NCBI GenBank assembly: GCA_025454445.1
Contig: JALOOK010000058.1
Location: forward strand, 1-12,495
Direction of reading: 5' to 3'
Source: Oscillatoria sp. Prado101
Lineage (GTDB): Bacteria; Cyanobacteriota; Cyanobacteriia; Cyanobacteriales; Oscillatoriaceae
Length of the DNA: 12,495 nucleotides
Position numbers and translations under genes: made by a program. Below the pieces are notes generated by a model, which saw only the letters and a program-made list of their open reading frames with translations, was not told the DNA's origin and made no database searches. This document shows, one piece after another, positions 1 through 6,003 of this stretch; position 1 is the first letter of the stretch; every line of letters begins with the position of its first letter.

Positions 1-170
1 ACTTTTGGGCTTTAGCCCAACTACAAACTTTGGGATTTCTTTGGGCGCTCAGTAGGGGCGGGTTCACCCAAAATTGTTCGGCTCAGTTTAGATGTTAGTA
101 AACCCGCCCCTACTAACTTTGGGCCGACGCCCAACTACAAACTTTTGGGCCGACGCCCAACTACAAACTC
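1..170. repeat. Dispersed hairpin repeats (GGGC-loop-GCCC-ACTACAAAC family)
   Basis: Three copies of a short hairpin unit are visible. One at 5-20 has stem TTGGGC/GCCCAA and loop TTTA. Two near-tandem copies, with GGGC starting at 121 and 147, have loop CGAC. Each is followed by ACTACAAAC. They belong to the same family as the 13-unit array at 4251-4601, but the near-tandem pair here has a 26-bp rather than 27-bp period. A different inverted repeat (51-114) sits between them. No coding potential is seen. Confidence 0.8.
51..114. repeat. 14-bp inverted repeat, GTAGGGGCGGGTT type
   Basis: AGTAGGGGCGGGTT (51-64) is the exact reverse complement of AACCCGCCCCTACT (101-114), leaving a 36-base loop. 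The right arm is also bracketed by its own small inverted repeat, GTTAGT (94-99) and ACTAAC (112-117). It resembles a MITE-like or REP-like intergenic repeat. No transposase is present, so mobility is only inferred. Confidence 0.7.
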
Positions 171-228
171 TGTAAAATACGGTTAATTGCCGGGAATTAT
201 AGGGGTTTTCATATTGGGGCGGTGCAGA

Positions 229-259
229 GAAACCCGGTTTCTTTAAGAAACCGGGTTTC
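229..259. repeat. Perfect 31-nt palindrome, GAAACCCGGTTTC family
   Basis: GAAACCCGGTTTCTT (229-243) and AAGAAACCGGGTTTC (245-259) are exact reverse complements around one central base (244). The same family occurs at 9577-9647 and, in diverged form, at 3012-3047. It could form a strong hairpin on either strand. It is not next to an obvious gene end here, so a terminator role is not supported at this site. Confidence 0.85.
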
Positions 260-280
260 AGGGGCGCAATTAAAAACTAA

Positions 281-672
281 TTTAACGGATATTGGCTTGT
301 AGGATTCCTTTCAGTCCCCAGCTGTGGCAATAAGGAGTTGCAGCTAGTACAGGCACGCTCAGTAGAGCCGCCGGATGGAGAAATCTGGTTTCCGGCACAG
401 AGCTCCGGAAGAGAGCCGGTGGCAGCTGGGCTCAATGGTGACAGATGCGGGGCCAGCATTAGGGTGCTATCCCTAAGGGAGAGGCACCCAAATAGCCGAT
501 GATCGCAAAGCGGAACGCTGGCAATATGGGGGAGTCCAGGCAAGAAAAGCCGGCAGCCGGCAGGGGCGGTTAAGCAAGCCTTGCCATAAATGCGCCTAAA
601 ATTGAGTAAATAGGGAGTCAGCAGGCACCGGCTAGTAGCAACCGATAAGCAGAAATATATGAGAGTGGTTTC
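281..672. other. Non-coding, structure-rich stretch upstream of the Ser/Thr kinase
   Basis: This stretch of nearly 400 bp has no convincing gene. Visible stems are CCCAGCTG (317-324) with CAGCTGGG (423-430); GCCGGA (370-375) with TCCGGC (391-396), inside the first; AGCG (509-512) with CGCT (516-519); and a switch-like pair around 459-489 listed separately. One plus-strand frame is open from about 281 to 502 but has no credible start and no protein I recognise. It could be a 5' leader, a small RNA or the decayed end of a mobile element. I cannot choose between these. Confidence 0.4.
459..489 (+). promoter_or_regulatory. Overlapping, mutually exclusive stems
   Basis: TTAGGG (459-464) can pair with CCCTAA (471-476) around the loop TGCTAT. 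Alternatively, GGGTGC (462-467) pairs with GCACCC (484-489), enclosing TCCC (470-473) paired with GGGA (477-480). The two folds share 462-464 and 471-473, so they cannot coexist. Such alternatives are typical of RNA switches but also arise by chance in GC-rich DNA. No known riboswitch family is recognised. Confidence 0.3.
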
Positions 673-2886
673 ATGAATGTCATTAATTGCGCAAACTGTG
701 GCAAAGAAAATCCAGAGGAAAACCTTTTCTGTTCTGGCTGTGGCAGCTCTTTGGCAGGATTGACCCCCAGTCAGGCGAGCCTGGAAGCCCAGCCTGTAGC
801 TTCTACCGAGTTGCAAGCGGGGACGAAGTTACGGGATCGCTACATTATAGAGCAGCTGTTGGCGCAGGGGGGGTTTGGCAGAACTTACCGGGCAGAAGAT
901 ACAGGCCGATTTAACGCCCCTGTGGCGATCAAAGAACTCAGCCCGGGACTGCAAGGAACCTATGCCCTCCAGAGAGCCGAGGAACTGTTCAAGCGAGAAG
1001 CGCAGACGCTCAACAAACTCGCACACTCGCAAATTCCCAAATTCTGGGAAATTTTTCGGGAAGGGTCAAGGCTGTTTTTAGTGCAAGACTTTGTGGAAGG
1101 CCAAACCTATTATGCCTTGTTGCACCAGCGCCTGGAGCTGGGACAGCGTTTCAGCGAAGCGGAAATCGTGCAGCTGTTTCGCCAACTCCTCCCGGTTTTG
1201 AGCTATCTGCACGGTCTGGGTGTCATCCACCGGGACATTTCCCCAGACAATATTATCCTGCGCTCGGCGGACAGCCTGCCGGTGCTGATTGACCTGGGCG
1301 CAGTCAAGGAAGTGGCCATCAATGTGGCTACACAGATAGCCGGTGCGCCAGCTGTCGGCACCTGCGTCGGGAAAGTTGGCTACGCGCCTGACGAGCAGCT
1401 GCGGATGGGAATCGTCGCGCCCCACAGCGATCTGTACGCCCTAGCGGTAACCGCCCTGGTGCTGATCACCGGCAAGAAAGATCCCCGGCAACTCCTAGAT
1501 CCCAATACGCTGCAGTGGGTGTGGGAAAAGGAGATCGCCCTTAGCCCGAAGCTTACCGAGGCGCTCACCCGGATGCTCGCCCCCAAGCCGGCTCAGCGCT
1601 TCCAATCGGCCATAGAAGTCCTGCACTTCCTGGAAGAGCAACCCCCCGCTGCGCCGCCGCCACCCTATGCGCCCGGGCCAGATGTCCCAGTGCGCAAACA
1701 AAAACGCTGGCCCTTGGCAGCTGCCGGTCTGGCAGCTGCCGCCGTCGCTGTCGCCCTGGGGCTGAGCTTGATGGGGCAATCTCGGAGGCCAAACCCAAAG
1801 GCGGCGTTTGGAGGAGATGGCATCTTAAACATAGGTGTTGTGACCACCCCCATAAATCCAAAAGAAAACTACCAGCCCCTGGCGGATTACTTGAAATCTG
1901 AGCTGGGAGCCAAGTTGGGCCTGGAGGTAAACGTTGAGGTTGAGGGGATTGAGATTAGAGAGAAAAACTCTTTAAAGAAGGCAAAAGATAGGATTATAGA
2001 AAAAAAATGGGATGTAATATTCCCCTTATCAGCCCAGCTTTCAGTGGTCGCAGAAGACAACAGCTATGTGTTTGCGGCTCGCATGTTTCCCCAAATGCCT
2101 CAAATCGAGGCGGCTCTTTTTGTGCGCTCGGACAGTCAAATACAGGGTTTAAATGATTTAACGCCCGACAAAAGGATTGCCTTAGGAGAATACAGCAACA
2201 CGCTTTCTTTCTATATGCCGGTATACGACCTATACGGGAAAATTATCCGAGTCAATATGGGAAACACAATTTCTGACATGGTGAACAAGGTGAAGTCGCG
2301 GCAAGCTGATGTGGGGGTGAGTATTAACAGTTTACTGCAAAAGGAAGCAGATGTGCGGGTAATCGGTATAAGCAAGTCCATTCCCGGTGCGGGAGTGTAC
2401 CTGTCACCGGCTCTTTCCCAAAAAGAGCGGGATTTGCTGAAAGCGTTTATGTTAAATGCCCCCTCAGAAATTAAGGAAAAAGCCTCCTACGGGGAAGGCA
2501 AGGAAGTTGATTACACGCAGTTTAGAAATATTATGGCCCGAGTGGAGGGGATTCTGGCCTGCGTTGATTTGACGCAAGATCCAGTGAGCTTTTTCTGTAA
2601 TGGTGACAAGCCTGCCACTCAACTTCAACTGGGTGCAATCGAAGGCCCAGCCAGTAATATTAAAATCTCCGACGCTAACACCATTCACCTGACTTTACAG
2701 GGACAGGACGGTCAAGCTTATCGCGTTGTTTTGCCCAGGGCGGTACTGAATCAAATTCCCAGTGCGCCGCCGCCATTCGCCCTCAACGGTAAAAAGCTTA
2801 AGGTGAAAGGTGTGGAGCCAAAACAAGTTGCGGGAGCGTTGGAGCTGGAAATTACTAAGCCCGAACAGCTGACCATGATAGAATAA
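673..2886 (+). CDS. Membrane-anchored Ser/Thr protein kinase with zinc ribbon and PhnD-like sensor domain
   Basis: A eukaryotic-type (Hanks) kinase of 737 residues, probably phosphorylating cytoplasmic proteins in response to an extracytoplasmic ligand. An N-terminal zinc ribbon has paired cysteines C6/C9 and C20/C23. The kinase domain covers about 56-320: glycine loop QGGFGRTY (65-72), ATP lysine K87 in VAIKE, catalytic HRDISPDN (186-193, D188 and N193), and DLG (207-209) in place of DFG. A proline-rich linker (324-340) leads to one membrane segment at about 347-367, preceded by RKQKR, which fits cytoplasmic kinase and external C-terminus. Residues 384-605 resemble phosphonate/phosphate-binding PhnD domains (IGVV, then YQPLADYLK). 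Cysteines C630 and C642 could form a disulfide, and 646-735 is beta-rich and unassigned. ATG 673 overlaps the TGA of a five-codon mini-ORF (659-676); the ribosome-binding site is weak. The ligand is unknown. Base composition becomes more AT-rich from about 1800, where the sensor begins. Confidence 0.93.
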   Translation: MNVINCANCGKENPEENLFCSGCGSSLAGLTPSQASLEAQPVASTELQAGTKLRDRYIIEQLLAQGGFGRTYRAEDTGRFNAPVAIKELSPGLQGTYALQRAEELFKREAQTLNKLAHSQIPKFWEIFREGSRLFLVQDFVEGQTYYALLHQRLELGQRFSEAEIVQLFRQLLPVLSYLHGLGVIHRDISPDNIILRSADSLPVLIDLGAVKEVAINVATQIAGAPAVGTCVGKVGYAPDEQLRMGIVAPHSDLYALAVTALVLITGKKDPRQLLDPNTLQWVWEKEIALSPKLTEALTRMLAPKPAQRFQSAIEVLHFLEEQPPAAPPPPYAPGPDVPVRKQKRWPLAAAGLAAAAVAVALGLSLMGQSRRPNPKAAFGGDGILNIGVVTTPINPKENYQPLADYLKSELGAKLGLEVNVEVEGIEIREKNSLKKAKDRIIEKKWDVIFPLSAQLSVVAEDNSYVFAARMFPQMPQIEAALFVRSDSQIQGLNDLTPDKRIALGEYSNTLSFYMPVYDLYGKIIRVNMGNTISDMVNKVKSRQADVGVSINSLLQKEADVRVIGISKSIPGAGVYLSPALSQKERDLLKAFMLNAPSEIKEKASYGEGKEVDYTQFRNIMARVEGILACVDLTQDPVSFFCNGDKPATQLQLGAIEGPASNIKISDANTIHLTLQGQDGQAYRVVLPRAVLNQIPSAPPPFALNGKKLKVKGVEPKQVAGALELEITKPEQLTMIE

Positions 2887-2937
2887 ACTGCGAGGGGGGT
2901 GATAATATCACGTCCGGTTGATTGCCCTCATTTTCCA

Positions 2938-2979
2938 CCCCTCACCCCCCAACCCCCTCTCCCACTTTGGGGTGAGGGG
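2938..2979. terminator. Hairpin in the convergent gap (C/G-rich inverted repeat)
   Basis: CCCCTCACCCC (2938-2948) is the exact complement of GGGGTGAGGGG (2969-2979), with a 20-base loop containing CCCCTCTCCC. It begins 52 bases after the kinase stop, in the gap between two convergent genes, which suits a transcription barrier. No clear U-tract follows, so it could equally be a dispersed cyanobacterial repeat. Confidence 0.4.
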
Positions 2980-3011
2980 GGGAAAGAAAAGGGCTGCGGG
3001 AAAACTAAAAA

Positions 3012-3047
3012 ACCAGGTTTCTGAATTTAAGCTTTAAGAAACCTGGT
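3012..3047. terminator. Palindrome between convergent genes, diverged GAAACC..GGTTTC family
   Basis: ACCAGGTTTCT (3012-3022) pairs exactly with AGAAACCTGGT (3037-3047); the loop contains TTAAGCTT. It is related to the palindromes at 229-259 and 9615-9647, but CCGG has become CAGG in one arm and CCTG in the other, so pairing is kept. Its place between kinase and DUF1611 stops suits a bidirectional terminator. TTTT at 3056-3059 is the only U-run on the plus side. Confidence 0.45.
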
Positions 3048-3097
3048 CTCTCAACTTTTCTGGTGGGAATGCGGGCACCGGCTCTCGCCAACGGCAG

Positions 3098-4150
3098 TCA
3101 CAACCGGCTTTCCTCCATGACCGCATCTAGGAGCAAATCAGCGCCAAAGCGCACGGGATCGGTGCAGGGGAGGCCGGTTTCCGCCCGGACTTGTGCGATC
3201 GCATCGCTGGCTGCCGGTGCGTCGAGGTGGTGAGTGTTGAGTGCAATCGCAGCCACCCGCGCCGGTTGCAACGCCCCGCCGGCACTGGCAACCGCCTCAT
3301 ACAGCTGAACCACTACGGGCAAGGGAGGAATGGGCACATGGGGGTGATTGCGGATGTGGGGAAAACCGGCACGGTGCACCAGCACCAGATGAGTGGGCTG
3401 GGAACCGCGCAGCAGTGGCAGAGTTGCGGTTGAGCCCGGATGCAGCAGGGAGCCCTGTCCTTCAATGTGGAGGATGTCGCGCTCAGGGCCAAACTGCATG
3501 ACCATTTGCTCGACAGCACCGGCAGCGAAGTCCACGCGCACGGCATCCAGGGCGATGCCGTCCCCGGCAATCATCAGTCCTGCTTGTCCAGTGGCCAGAA
3601 ACTTGGAGCGCAACCCGCGCCGCAGGGAGGCCAGGTGCAATTCCAGACTGGTGGACATTTTGCCGATGGCCATATCGGTGCCCACGGTGAGTACGCGCCG
3701 GCAGCTGAGCTGGCGGGCTTTAGCGCCGCCAATGGCCAAGCGAGCTGGCTCTCGGCGCATGTCCCAGATCCACTGCCCCTCCCGCAGGAGTTCGCGGAAT
3801 TCTTCGTCTTTTGCCAGGTGGGTGTGCAAACCGTTGGCCACAGACAGCCCCGCCGCCACGGCTTGCTTGACTTCCGCCAGCCACTCCGCCGGCAGTGCTC
3901 CGCCAGAGGGGGCGATGCCGATGGCCAGCACGTCCGGACTGTAAGCCAGCGCCGACTCAACTGAGGCAACAATCGGAACTTGACGCGGAATTCCTGTTAG
4001 TTCTGTTAAGGATTGACCGGCACACTCCCGGTCAATTACTGCTACAATAGAGGCTTCGCTGTAGCGTAGAAGGGAGATGCCGGTTTTGCCAGAAGTGCTG
4101 CGAATTCCTTCGTGGAGGAGAATAGCGACTCGATGTTCAGGTTTGAGCAT
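3098..4150 (-). CDS. DUF1611 P-loop protein, possible D-glutamate N-acetyltransferase (DgcN-like)
   Basis: I recognise this as the DUF1611 family, about 350 residues and close to family length. The N-terminal half has a Rossmann-like character with conserved RVAILLHEG, RYSEASIVAVID and GIAPSGG. The C-terminal half is a P-loop domain with Walker-A-like GTDMAIGKMS (161-170, numbered from TTG 4162) and the downstream motif IEGQGSLLHPG (233-243). Members named DgcN acetylate D-glutamate, and a partner DgcA racemises the product. The enolase-superfamily gene on the same strand (4629-5672) fits that pairing. I prefer ATG at 4150, because family members as I recall them begin close to this point; TTG at 4162 would add four residues. 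Neither start has a good ribosome-binding site. The two genes are separated by 478 bp containing a 13-unit repeat array, so co-transcription is uncertain. The family call is strong; the reaction is inferred. Confidence 0.88.
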   Translation of the reverse strand: MLKPEHRVAILLHEGIRSTSGKTGISLLRYSEASIVAVIDRECAGQSLTELTGIPRQVPIVASVESALAYSPDVLAIGIAPSGGALPAEWLAEVKQAVAAGLSVANGLHTHLAKDEEFRELLREGQWIWDMRREPARLAIGGAKARQLSCRRVLTVGTDMAIGKMSTSLELHLASLRRGLRSKFLATGQAGLMIAGDGIALDAVRVDFAAGAVEQMVMQFGPERDILHIEGQGSLLHPGSTATLPLLRGSQPTHLVLVHRAGFPHIRNHPHVPIPPLPVVVQLYEAVASAGGALQPARVAAIALNTHHLDAPAASDAIAQVRAETGLPCTDPVRFGADLLLDAVMEESRL

Positions 4151-4250
4151 AAAAACTGCCAAAAGTTACCCGTTAATAATTGTAGAATTTTCCTTCCAGG
4201 TGGAGCCGGTGAACAAGATTAAAATTGTTCTGGAGGCGGGGTGAGCTGGT

Positions 4251-4601
4251 TGGGCTAAAGCCCAACTACAAACCTTTTGGGCTAAAGCCCTACTACAAAC
4301 TTTTTGGGCTAAAGCCCTACTACAAACTTTTTGGGCTAAAGCCCAACTACAAACCTTTTGGGCTAAAGCCCTACTACAAACCTTTTGGGCTAAAGCCCTA
4401 CTACAAACCTTTTGGGCTAAAGCCCTACTACAAACTTTTTGGGCTGAAGCCCAACTACAAACCTTTTGGGCTGAAGCCCAACTACAAACCTTTTGGGCTG
4501 AAGCCCAACTACAAACTTTTTGGGCTGAAGCCCAACTACAAACTTTTTGGGCTGAAGCCCAACTACAAACCTTTTGGGCTGAAGCCCAACTACAAACCTT
4601 T
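4251..4601. repeat. Tandem array of thirteen 27-bp hairpin units
   Basis: Thirteen uninterrupted units of exactly 27 bp (4251 + 27n) carry the core TGGGCTAAAGCCC or TGGGCTGAAGCCC followed by ACTACAAAC and a short T-run. Each core is a small hairpin, GGGC-TNAA-GCCC, extended to TTGGGC/GCCCAA where the following base is A. Units 1-7 have loop TAAA and units 8-13 loop TGAA. GCCCT replaces GCCCA in units 2, 3, 5, 6 and 7. This blocked pattern suggests expansion by duplication of adjacent units. The array ends 27 bp from the stop codon of the epimerase gene and sits between the two minus-strand genes. Related solitary copies lie at 1-170. Confidence 0.97.
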
Positions 4602-4628
4602 TTAAGTTAGAGCATGGGAACGATAATT

Positions 4629-5672
4629 TTAATTTTTAATGACTCCCAGCCCGGGGAAATCATTGGGCACCAAGCGCCCATTGTGCAGGGGTGCGCCGAC
4701 GAATGGGTCGTCTGTCAAGTTCAGGTGGCTGTCTAAATCGAGATAGTCGGCTAGGGGTGACAGGTGAGCCATTGCTGTATTGGCTAGCGAGCTGTCAGAA
4801 TAGCAGCCAAACATTATTTGCAAGCCACTAGCTCGCGCCGTGTGGATGGCTCGTATGGCTTCAGTTAATCCCCCAGCTTTCATCAGTTTGATGTTAATGC
4901 CATGAACCCGGTCTGCGAGCTGGGGGATGTCGCGGCTGGTGAAGCAGCTTTCATCGACGAAGATGGGGAGGGGCGAGCGTTCTTTGAGTGCCGGCAAGTC
5001 TCGCTCTTGACCGGGGGGAAGGGGCTGCTCTACATATTTGACCCCCTGACCGGCAAGCCAGTCGCACATTTTAAAGGCATTATTGAGGCTCCAACCGCCA
5101 TTGGCATCGACGCTCAGCTGGGTGATCGCCGGTGCTTCTGAGCGCACTGCTAATAGGATGGCTTTGTCGGCTTCAATACCATCAGGACTGCCTAATTTTA
5201 GCTTCAAAAATTGCAATTTTGTCACTTGCGACCACTGGCGCATTCTGTCGAGGGCACCTTCTGGGGAATTAATTCCTATGGTCAGGGAAGTGGGGGTGAT
5301 GCGGCGGCGATCTAGCCCCCACATCTGCCAGAGGGGAAACCCCACTTTTTTGCCCAGCCAGTCGTGCAAGGCGGTATCGATGGCGGCGCGAGCTGCTGAG
5401 GGGGTGTTAAATTTTGTGAAAAGCCGCTCAATTTGCTGCCGGTCGTAGGGGCTGAATTTTTCGAGTGCCGGTGCGAGTTGCTGCAAGGCTTTCAGGAGGT
5501 TTTCGCTGGTTTGGGGGGTGCCACCGACTGTAAAGGGGGAGGCTTCTCCCCAGCCTTCGATGCCGGTGTGTTCTATTCTGACCAAGATATTGGTGGTTTG
5601 GGCGGTGGTGCCGCGACTGATGGTGAGGGCAACGCGCTTGTGGACGGTAAAGGGTTCGATGTGGGTGTGCAT
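4629..5672 (-). CDS. Enolase-superfamily dipeptide epimerase (L-Ala-D/L-Glu type) or N-acyl-glutamate racemase (DgcA-like)
   Basis: A complete 347-residue member of the muconate-lactonising/mandelate-racemase branch of the enolase superfamily. The catalytic set is visible: KLK (K157, K159) supplies one base, K262 in NIKLMKAGG the opposite base, and D189 (SVDANGGW), E215 (YVEQP) and D240 (FVDES) are the Mg2+ ligands. A D-x-D pair (D312, D314), used by Ala-Glu epimerases to hold the substrate amino group, is present. The N-terminal capping domain spans about 1-115. The likely reaction is 1,1-proton transfer at the alpha carbon of a glutamyl residue, either in L-Ala-D-Glu from peptidoglycan or in N-acetyl-D-glutamate if it works with the DUF1611 neighbour as DgcA. 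ATG at 5672 gives a full N-terminus, although no Shine-Dalgarno is visible. The superfamily is near certain; substrate choice is inferred. Confidence 0.93.
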   Translation of the reverse strand: MHTHIEPFTVHKRVALTISRGTTAQTTNILVRIEHTGIEGWGEASPFTVGGTPQTSENLLKALQQLAPALEKFSPYDRQQIERLFTKFNTPSAARAAIDTALHDWLGKKVGFPLWQMWGLDRRRITPTSLTIGINSPEGALDRMRQWSQVTKLQFLKLKLGSPDGIEADKAILLAVRSEAPAITQLSVDANGGWSLNNAFKMCDWLAGQGVKYVEQPLPPGQERDLPALKERSPLPIFVDESCFTSRDIPQLADRVHGINIKLMKAGGLTEAIRAIHTARASGLQIMFGCYSDSSLANTAMAHLSPLADYLDLDSHLNLTDDPFVGAPLHNGRLVPNDFPGLGVIKN

Positions 5673-5699
5673 GGTGGGTGTGGTATGGGCACTTTAGAA

Positions 5700-5705
5700 A
5701 ATATA
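5700..5705 (-). promoter_or_regulatory. Candidate -10 box for the epimerase gene
   Basis: On the minus strand the hexamer is TATATT within GCTATATTTTC, 27 bases before the ATG at 5672. No good -35 hexamer is seen at the usual distance. It is the best AT-rich candidate in this otherwise GC-rich upstream stretch. Confidence 0.3.
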
Positions 5706-5798
5706 GCGGGCGATGGAACCGTCACACACTGTTTTTCCGGGAAACCGTCGCTCCCACTGCGGGGGAAGGCAGCTTGTCAGGTGAGGCGTGCCGGTGTT

Positions 5799-5876
5799 GA
5801 TCCCCCCCTAGCCCCCCCTTAAAAAGGGGGGGAACATCTCAAAGCCCCCCTTTTTAAGGGGGGGAAAGGGGGGATC
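5799..5876. repeat. Nested poly-C/poly-G inverted repeat
   Basis: Outer arms GATCCCCCC (5799-5807) and GGGGGGATC (5868-5876) enclose two inner hairpins: CCCCCCC/GGGGGGG (5812-5818, 5826-5832) and CCCCCC with the following G-run (5845-5850, 5858-5864). It lies in the divergent region between the epimerase and histidine-kinase genes. A related, shorter copy is at 10878-10918 in the opposite orientation. Both are flanked, 19-20 bases away, by the same 16-mer. Confidence 0.85.
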
Positions 5877-5895
5877 GAGATGCTTAGACTTCTAG

Positions 5896-5911
5896 GTAGC
5901 AACTTTAGTTA
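5896..5911 (+). repeat. 16-mer GTAGCAACTTTAGTTA, copy 1
   Basis: This 16-mer is exactly repeated in reverse complement at 10842-10857. It starts 19 bases after the GGGGGGATC arm at 5868-5876. An AT-rich tract follows, containing TACAAT (5910-5915) and the small palindrome ATATTTT-A-AAAATAT (5914-5928), so it may also supply promoter sequence for the histidine kinase. Confidence 0.8.
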
Positions 5912-5971
5912 CAATATTTTAAAAATATAGGTAGTCTTTTCAGCGCCGGCAACCATTTTAGCTAGACTGAT

Positions 5972-6002
5972 AGAAGAGGGTTTTTTTATGGAAAAAAGCT
6001 GA
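5972..6002 (+). promoter_or_regulatory. Shine-Dalgarno and four-codon mini-ORF before the histidine kinase
   Basis: AGAAGAGGG (5972-5980) is a good ribosome-binding site placed 7 bases before ATG 5988, which opens a four-codon frame (M-E-K-S-stop, TGA 6000-6002). The histidine-kinase ATG follows after one base, at 6004. The arrangement suggests translational coupling, or the strong site may serve the kinase start directly. GGAA at 5990-5993 is a closer but weaker site for the kinase. Confidence 0.4.
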
Positions 6003-6003
6003 T

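Noticed and set aside
365..400. Group II intron domain V remnant
   Set aside because: The hairpin with a GAAA loop lacks the expected helix lengths, bulge and catalytic triad placement, and no intron-encoded protein is present.
330..520. T-box leader, suggested by AGAGAGCCGGTGG and a later TGGTG
   Set aside because: No antiterminator T-box sequence, specifier arrangement or aminoacyl-tRNA/amino-acid gene follows, and T-boxes are not expected in cyanobacteria.
277..816. Minus-strand open frame of 179 codons across the upstream region and the kinase 5' end
   Set aside because: It runs antisense into the certain kinase gene, has low-complexity Ser/Leu/Cys-rich content, no recognisable motif, and the region is better explained as structured non-coding DNA.
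3393..3964. Long plus-strand open frames opposite the DUF1611 gene
   Set aside because: They are shadows of a conserved minus-strand gene with clear P-loop motifs, in GC-rich DNA where antisense frames stay open.
4251..4601. CRISPR array
   Set aside because: The whole 27-bp unit repeats with no unique spacers, and no cas gene is nearby.
4225..4605. Plus-strand open frame encoding a 9-residue repeat (FGLKPNYKP-type)
   Set aside because: A 27-bp tandem repeat keeps any stop-free frame open automatically. The start is TTG without a ribosome-binding site, and related units elsewhere have a 26-bp period, so reading frame is not under constraint.
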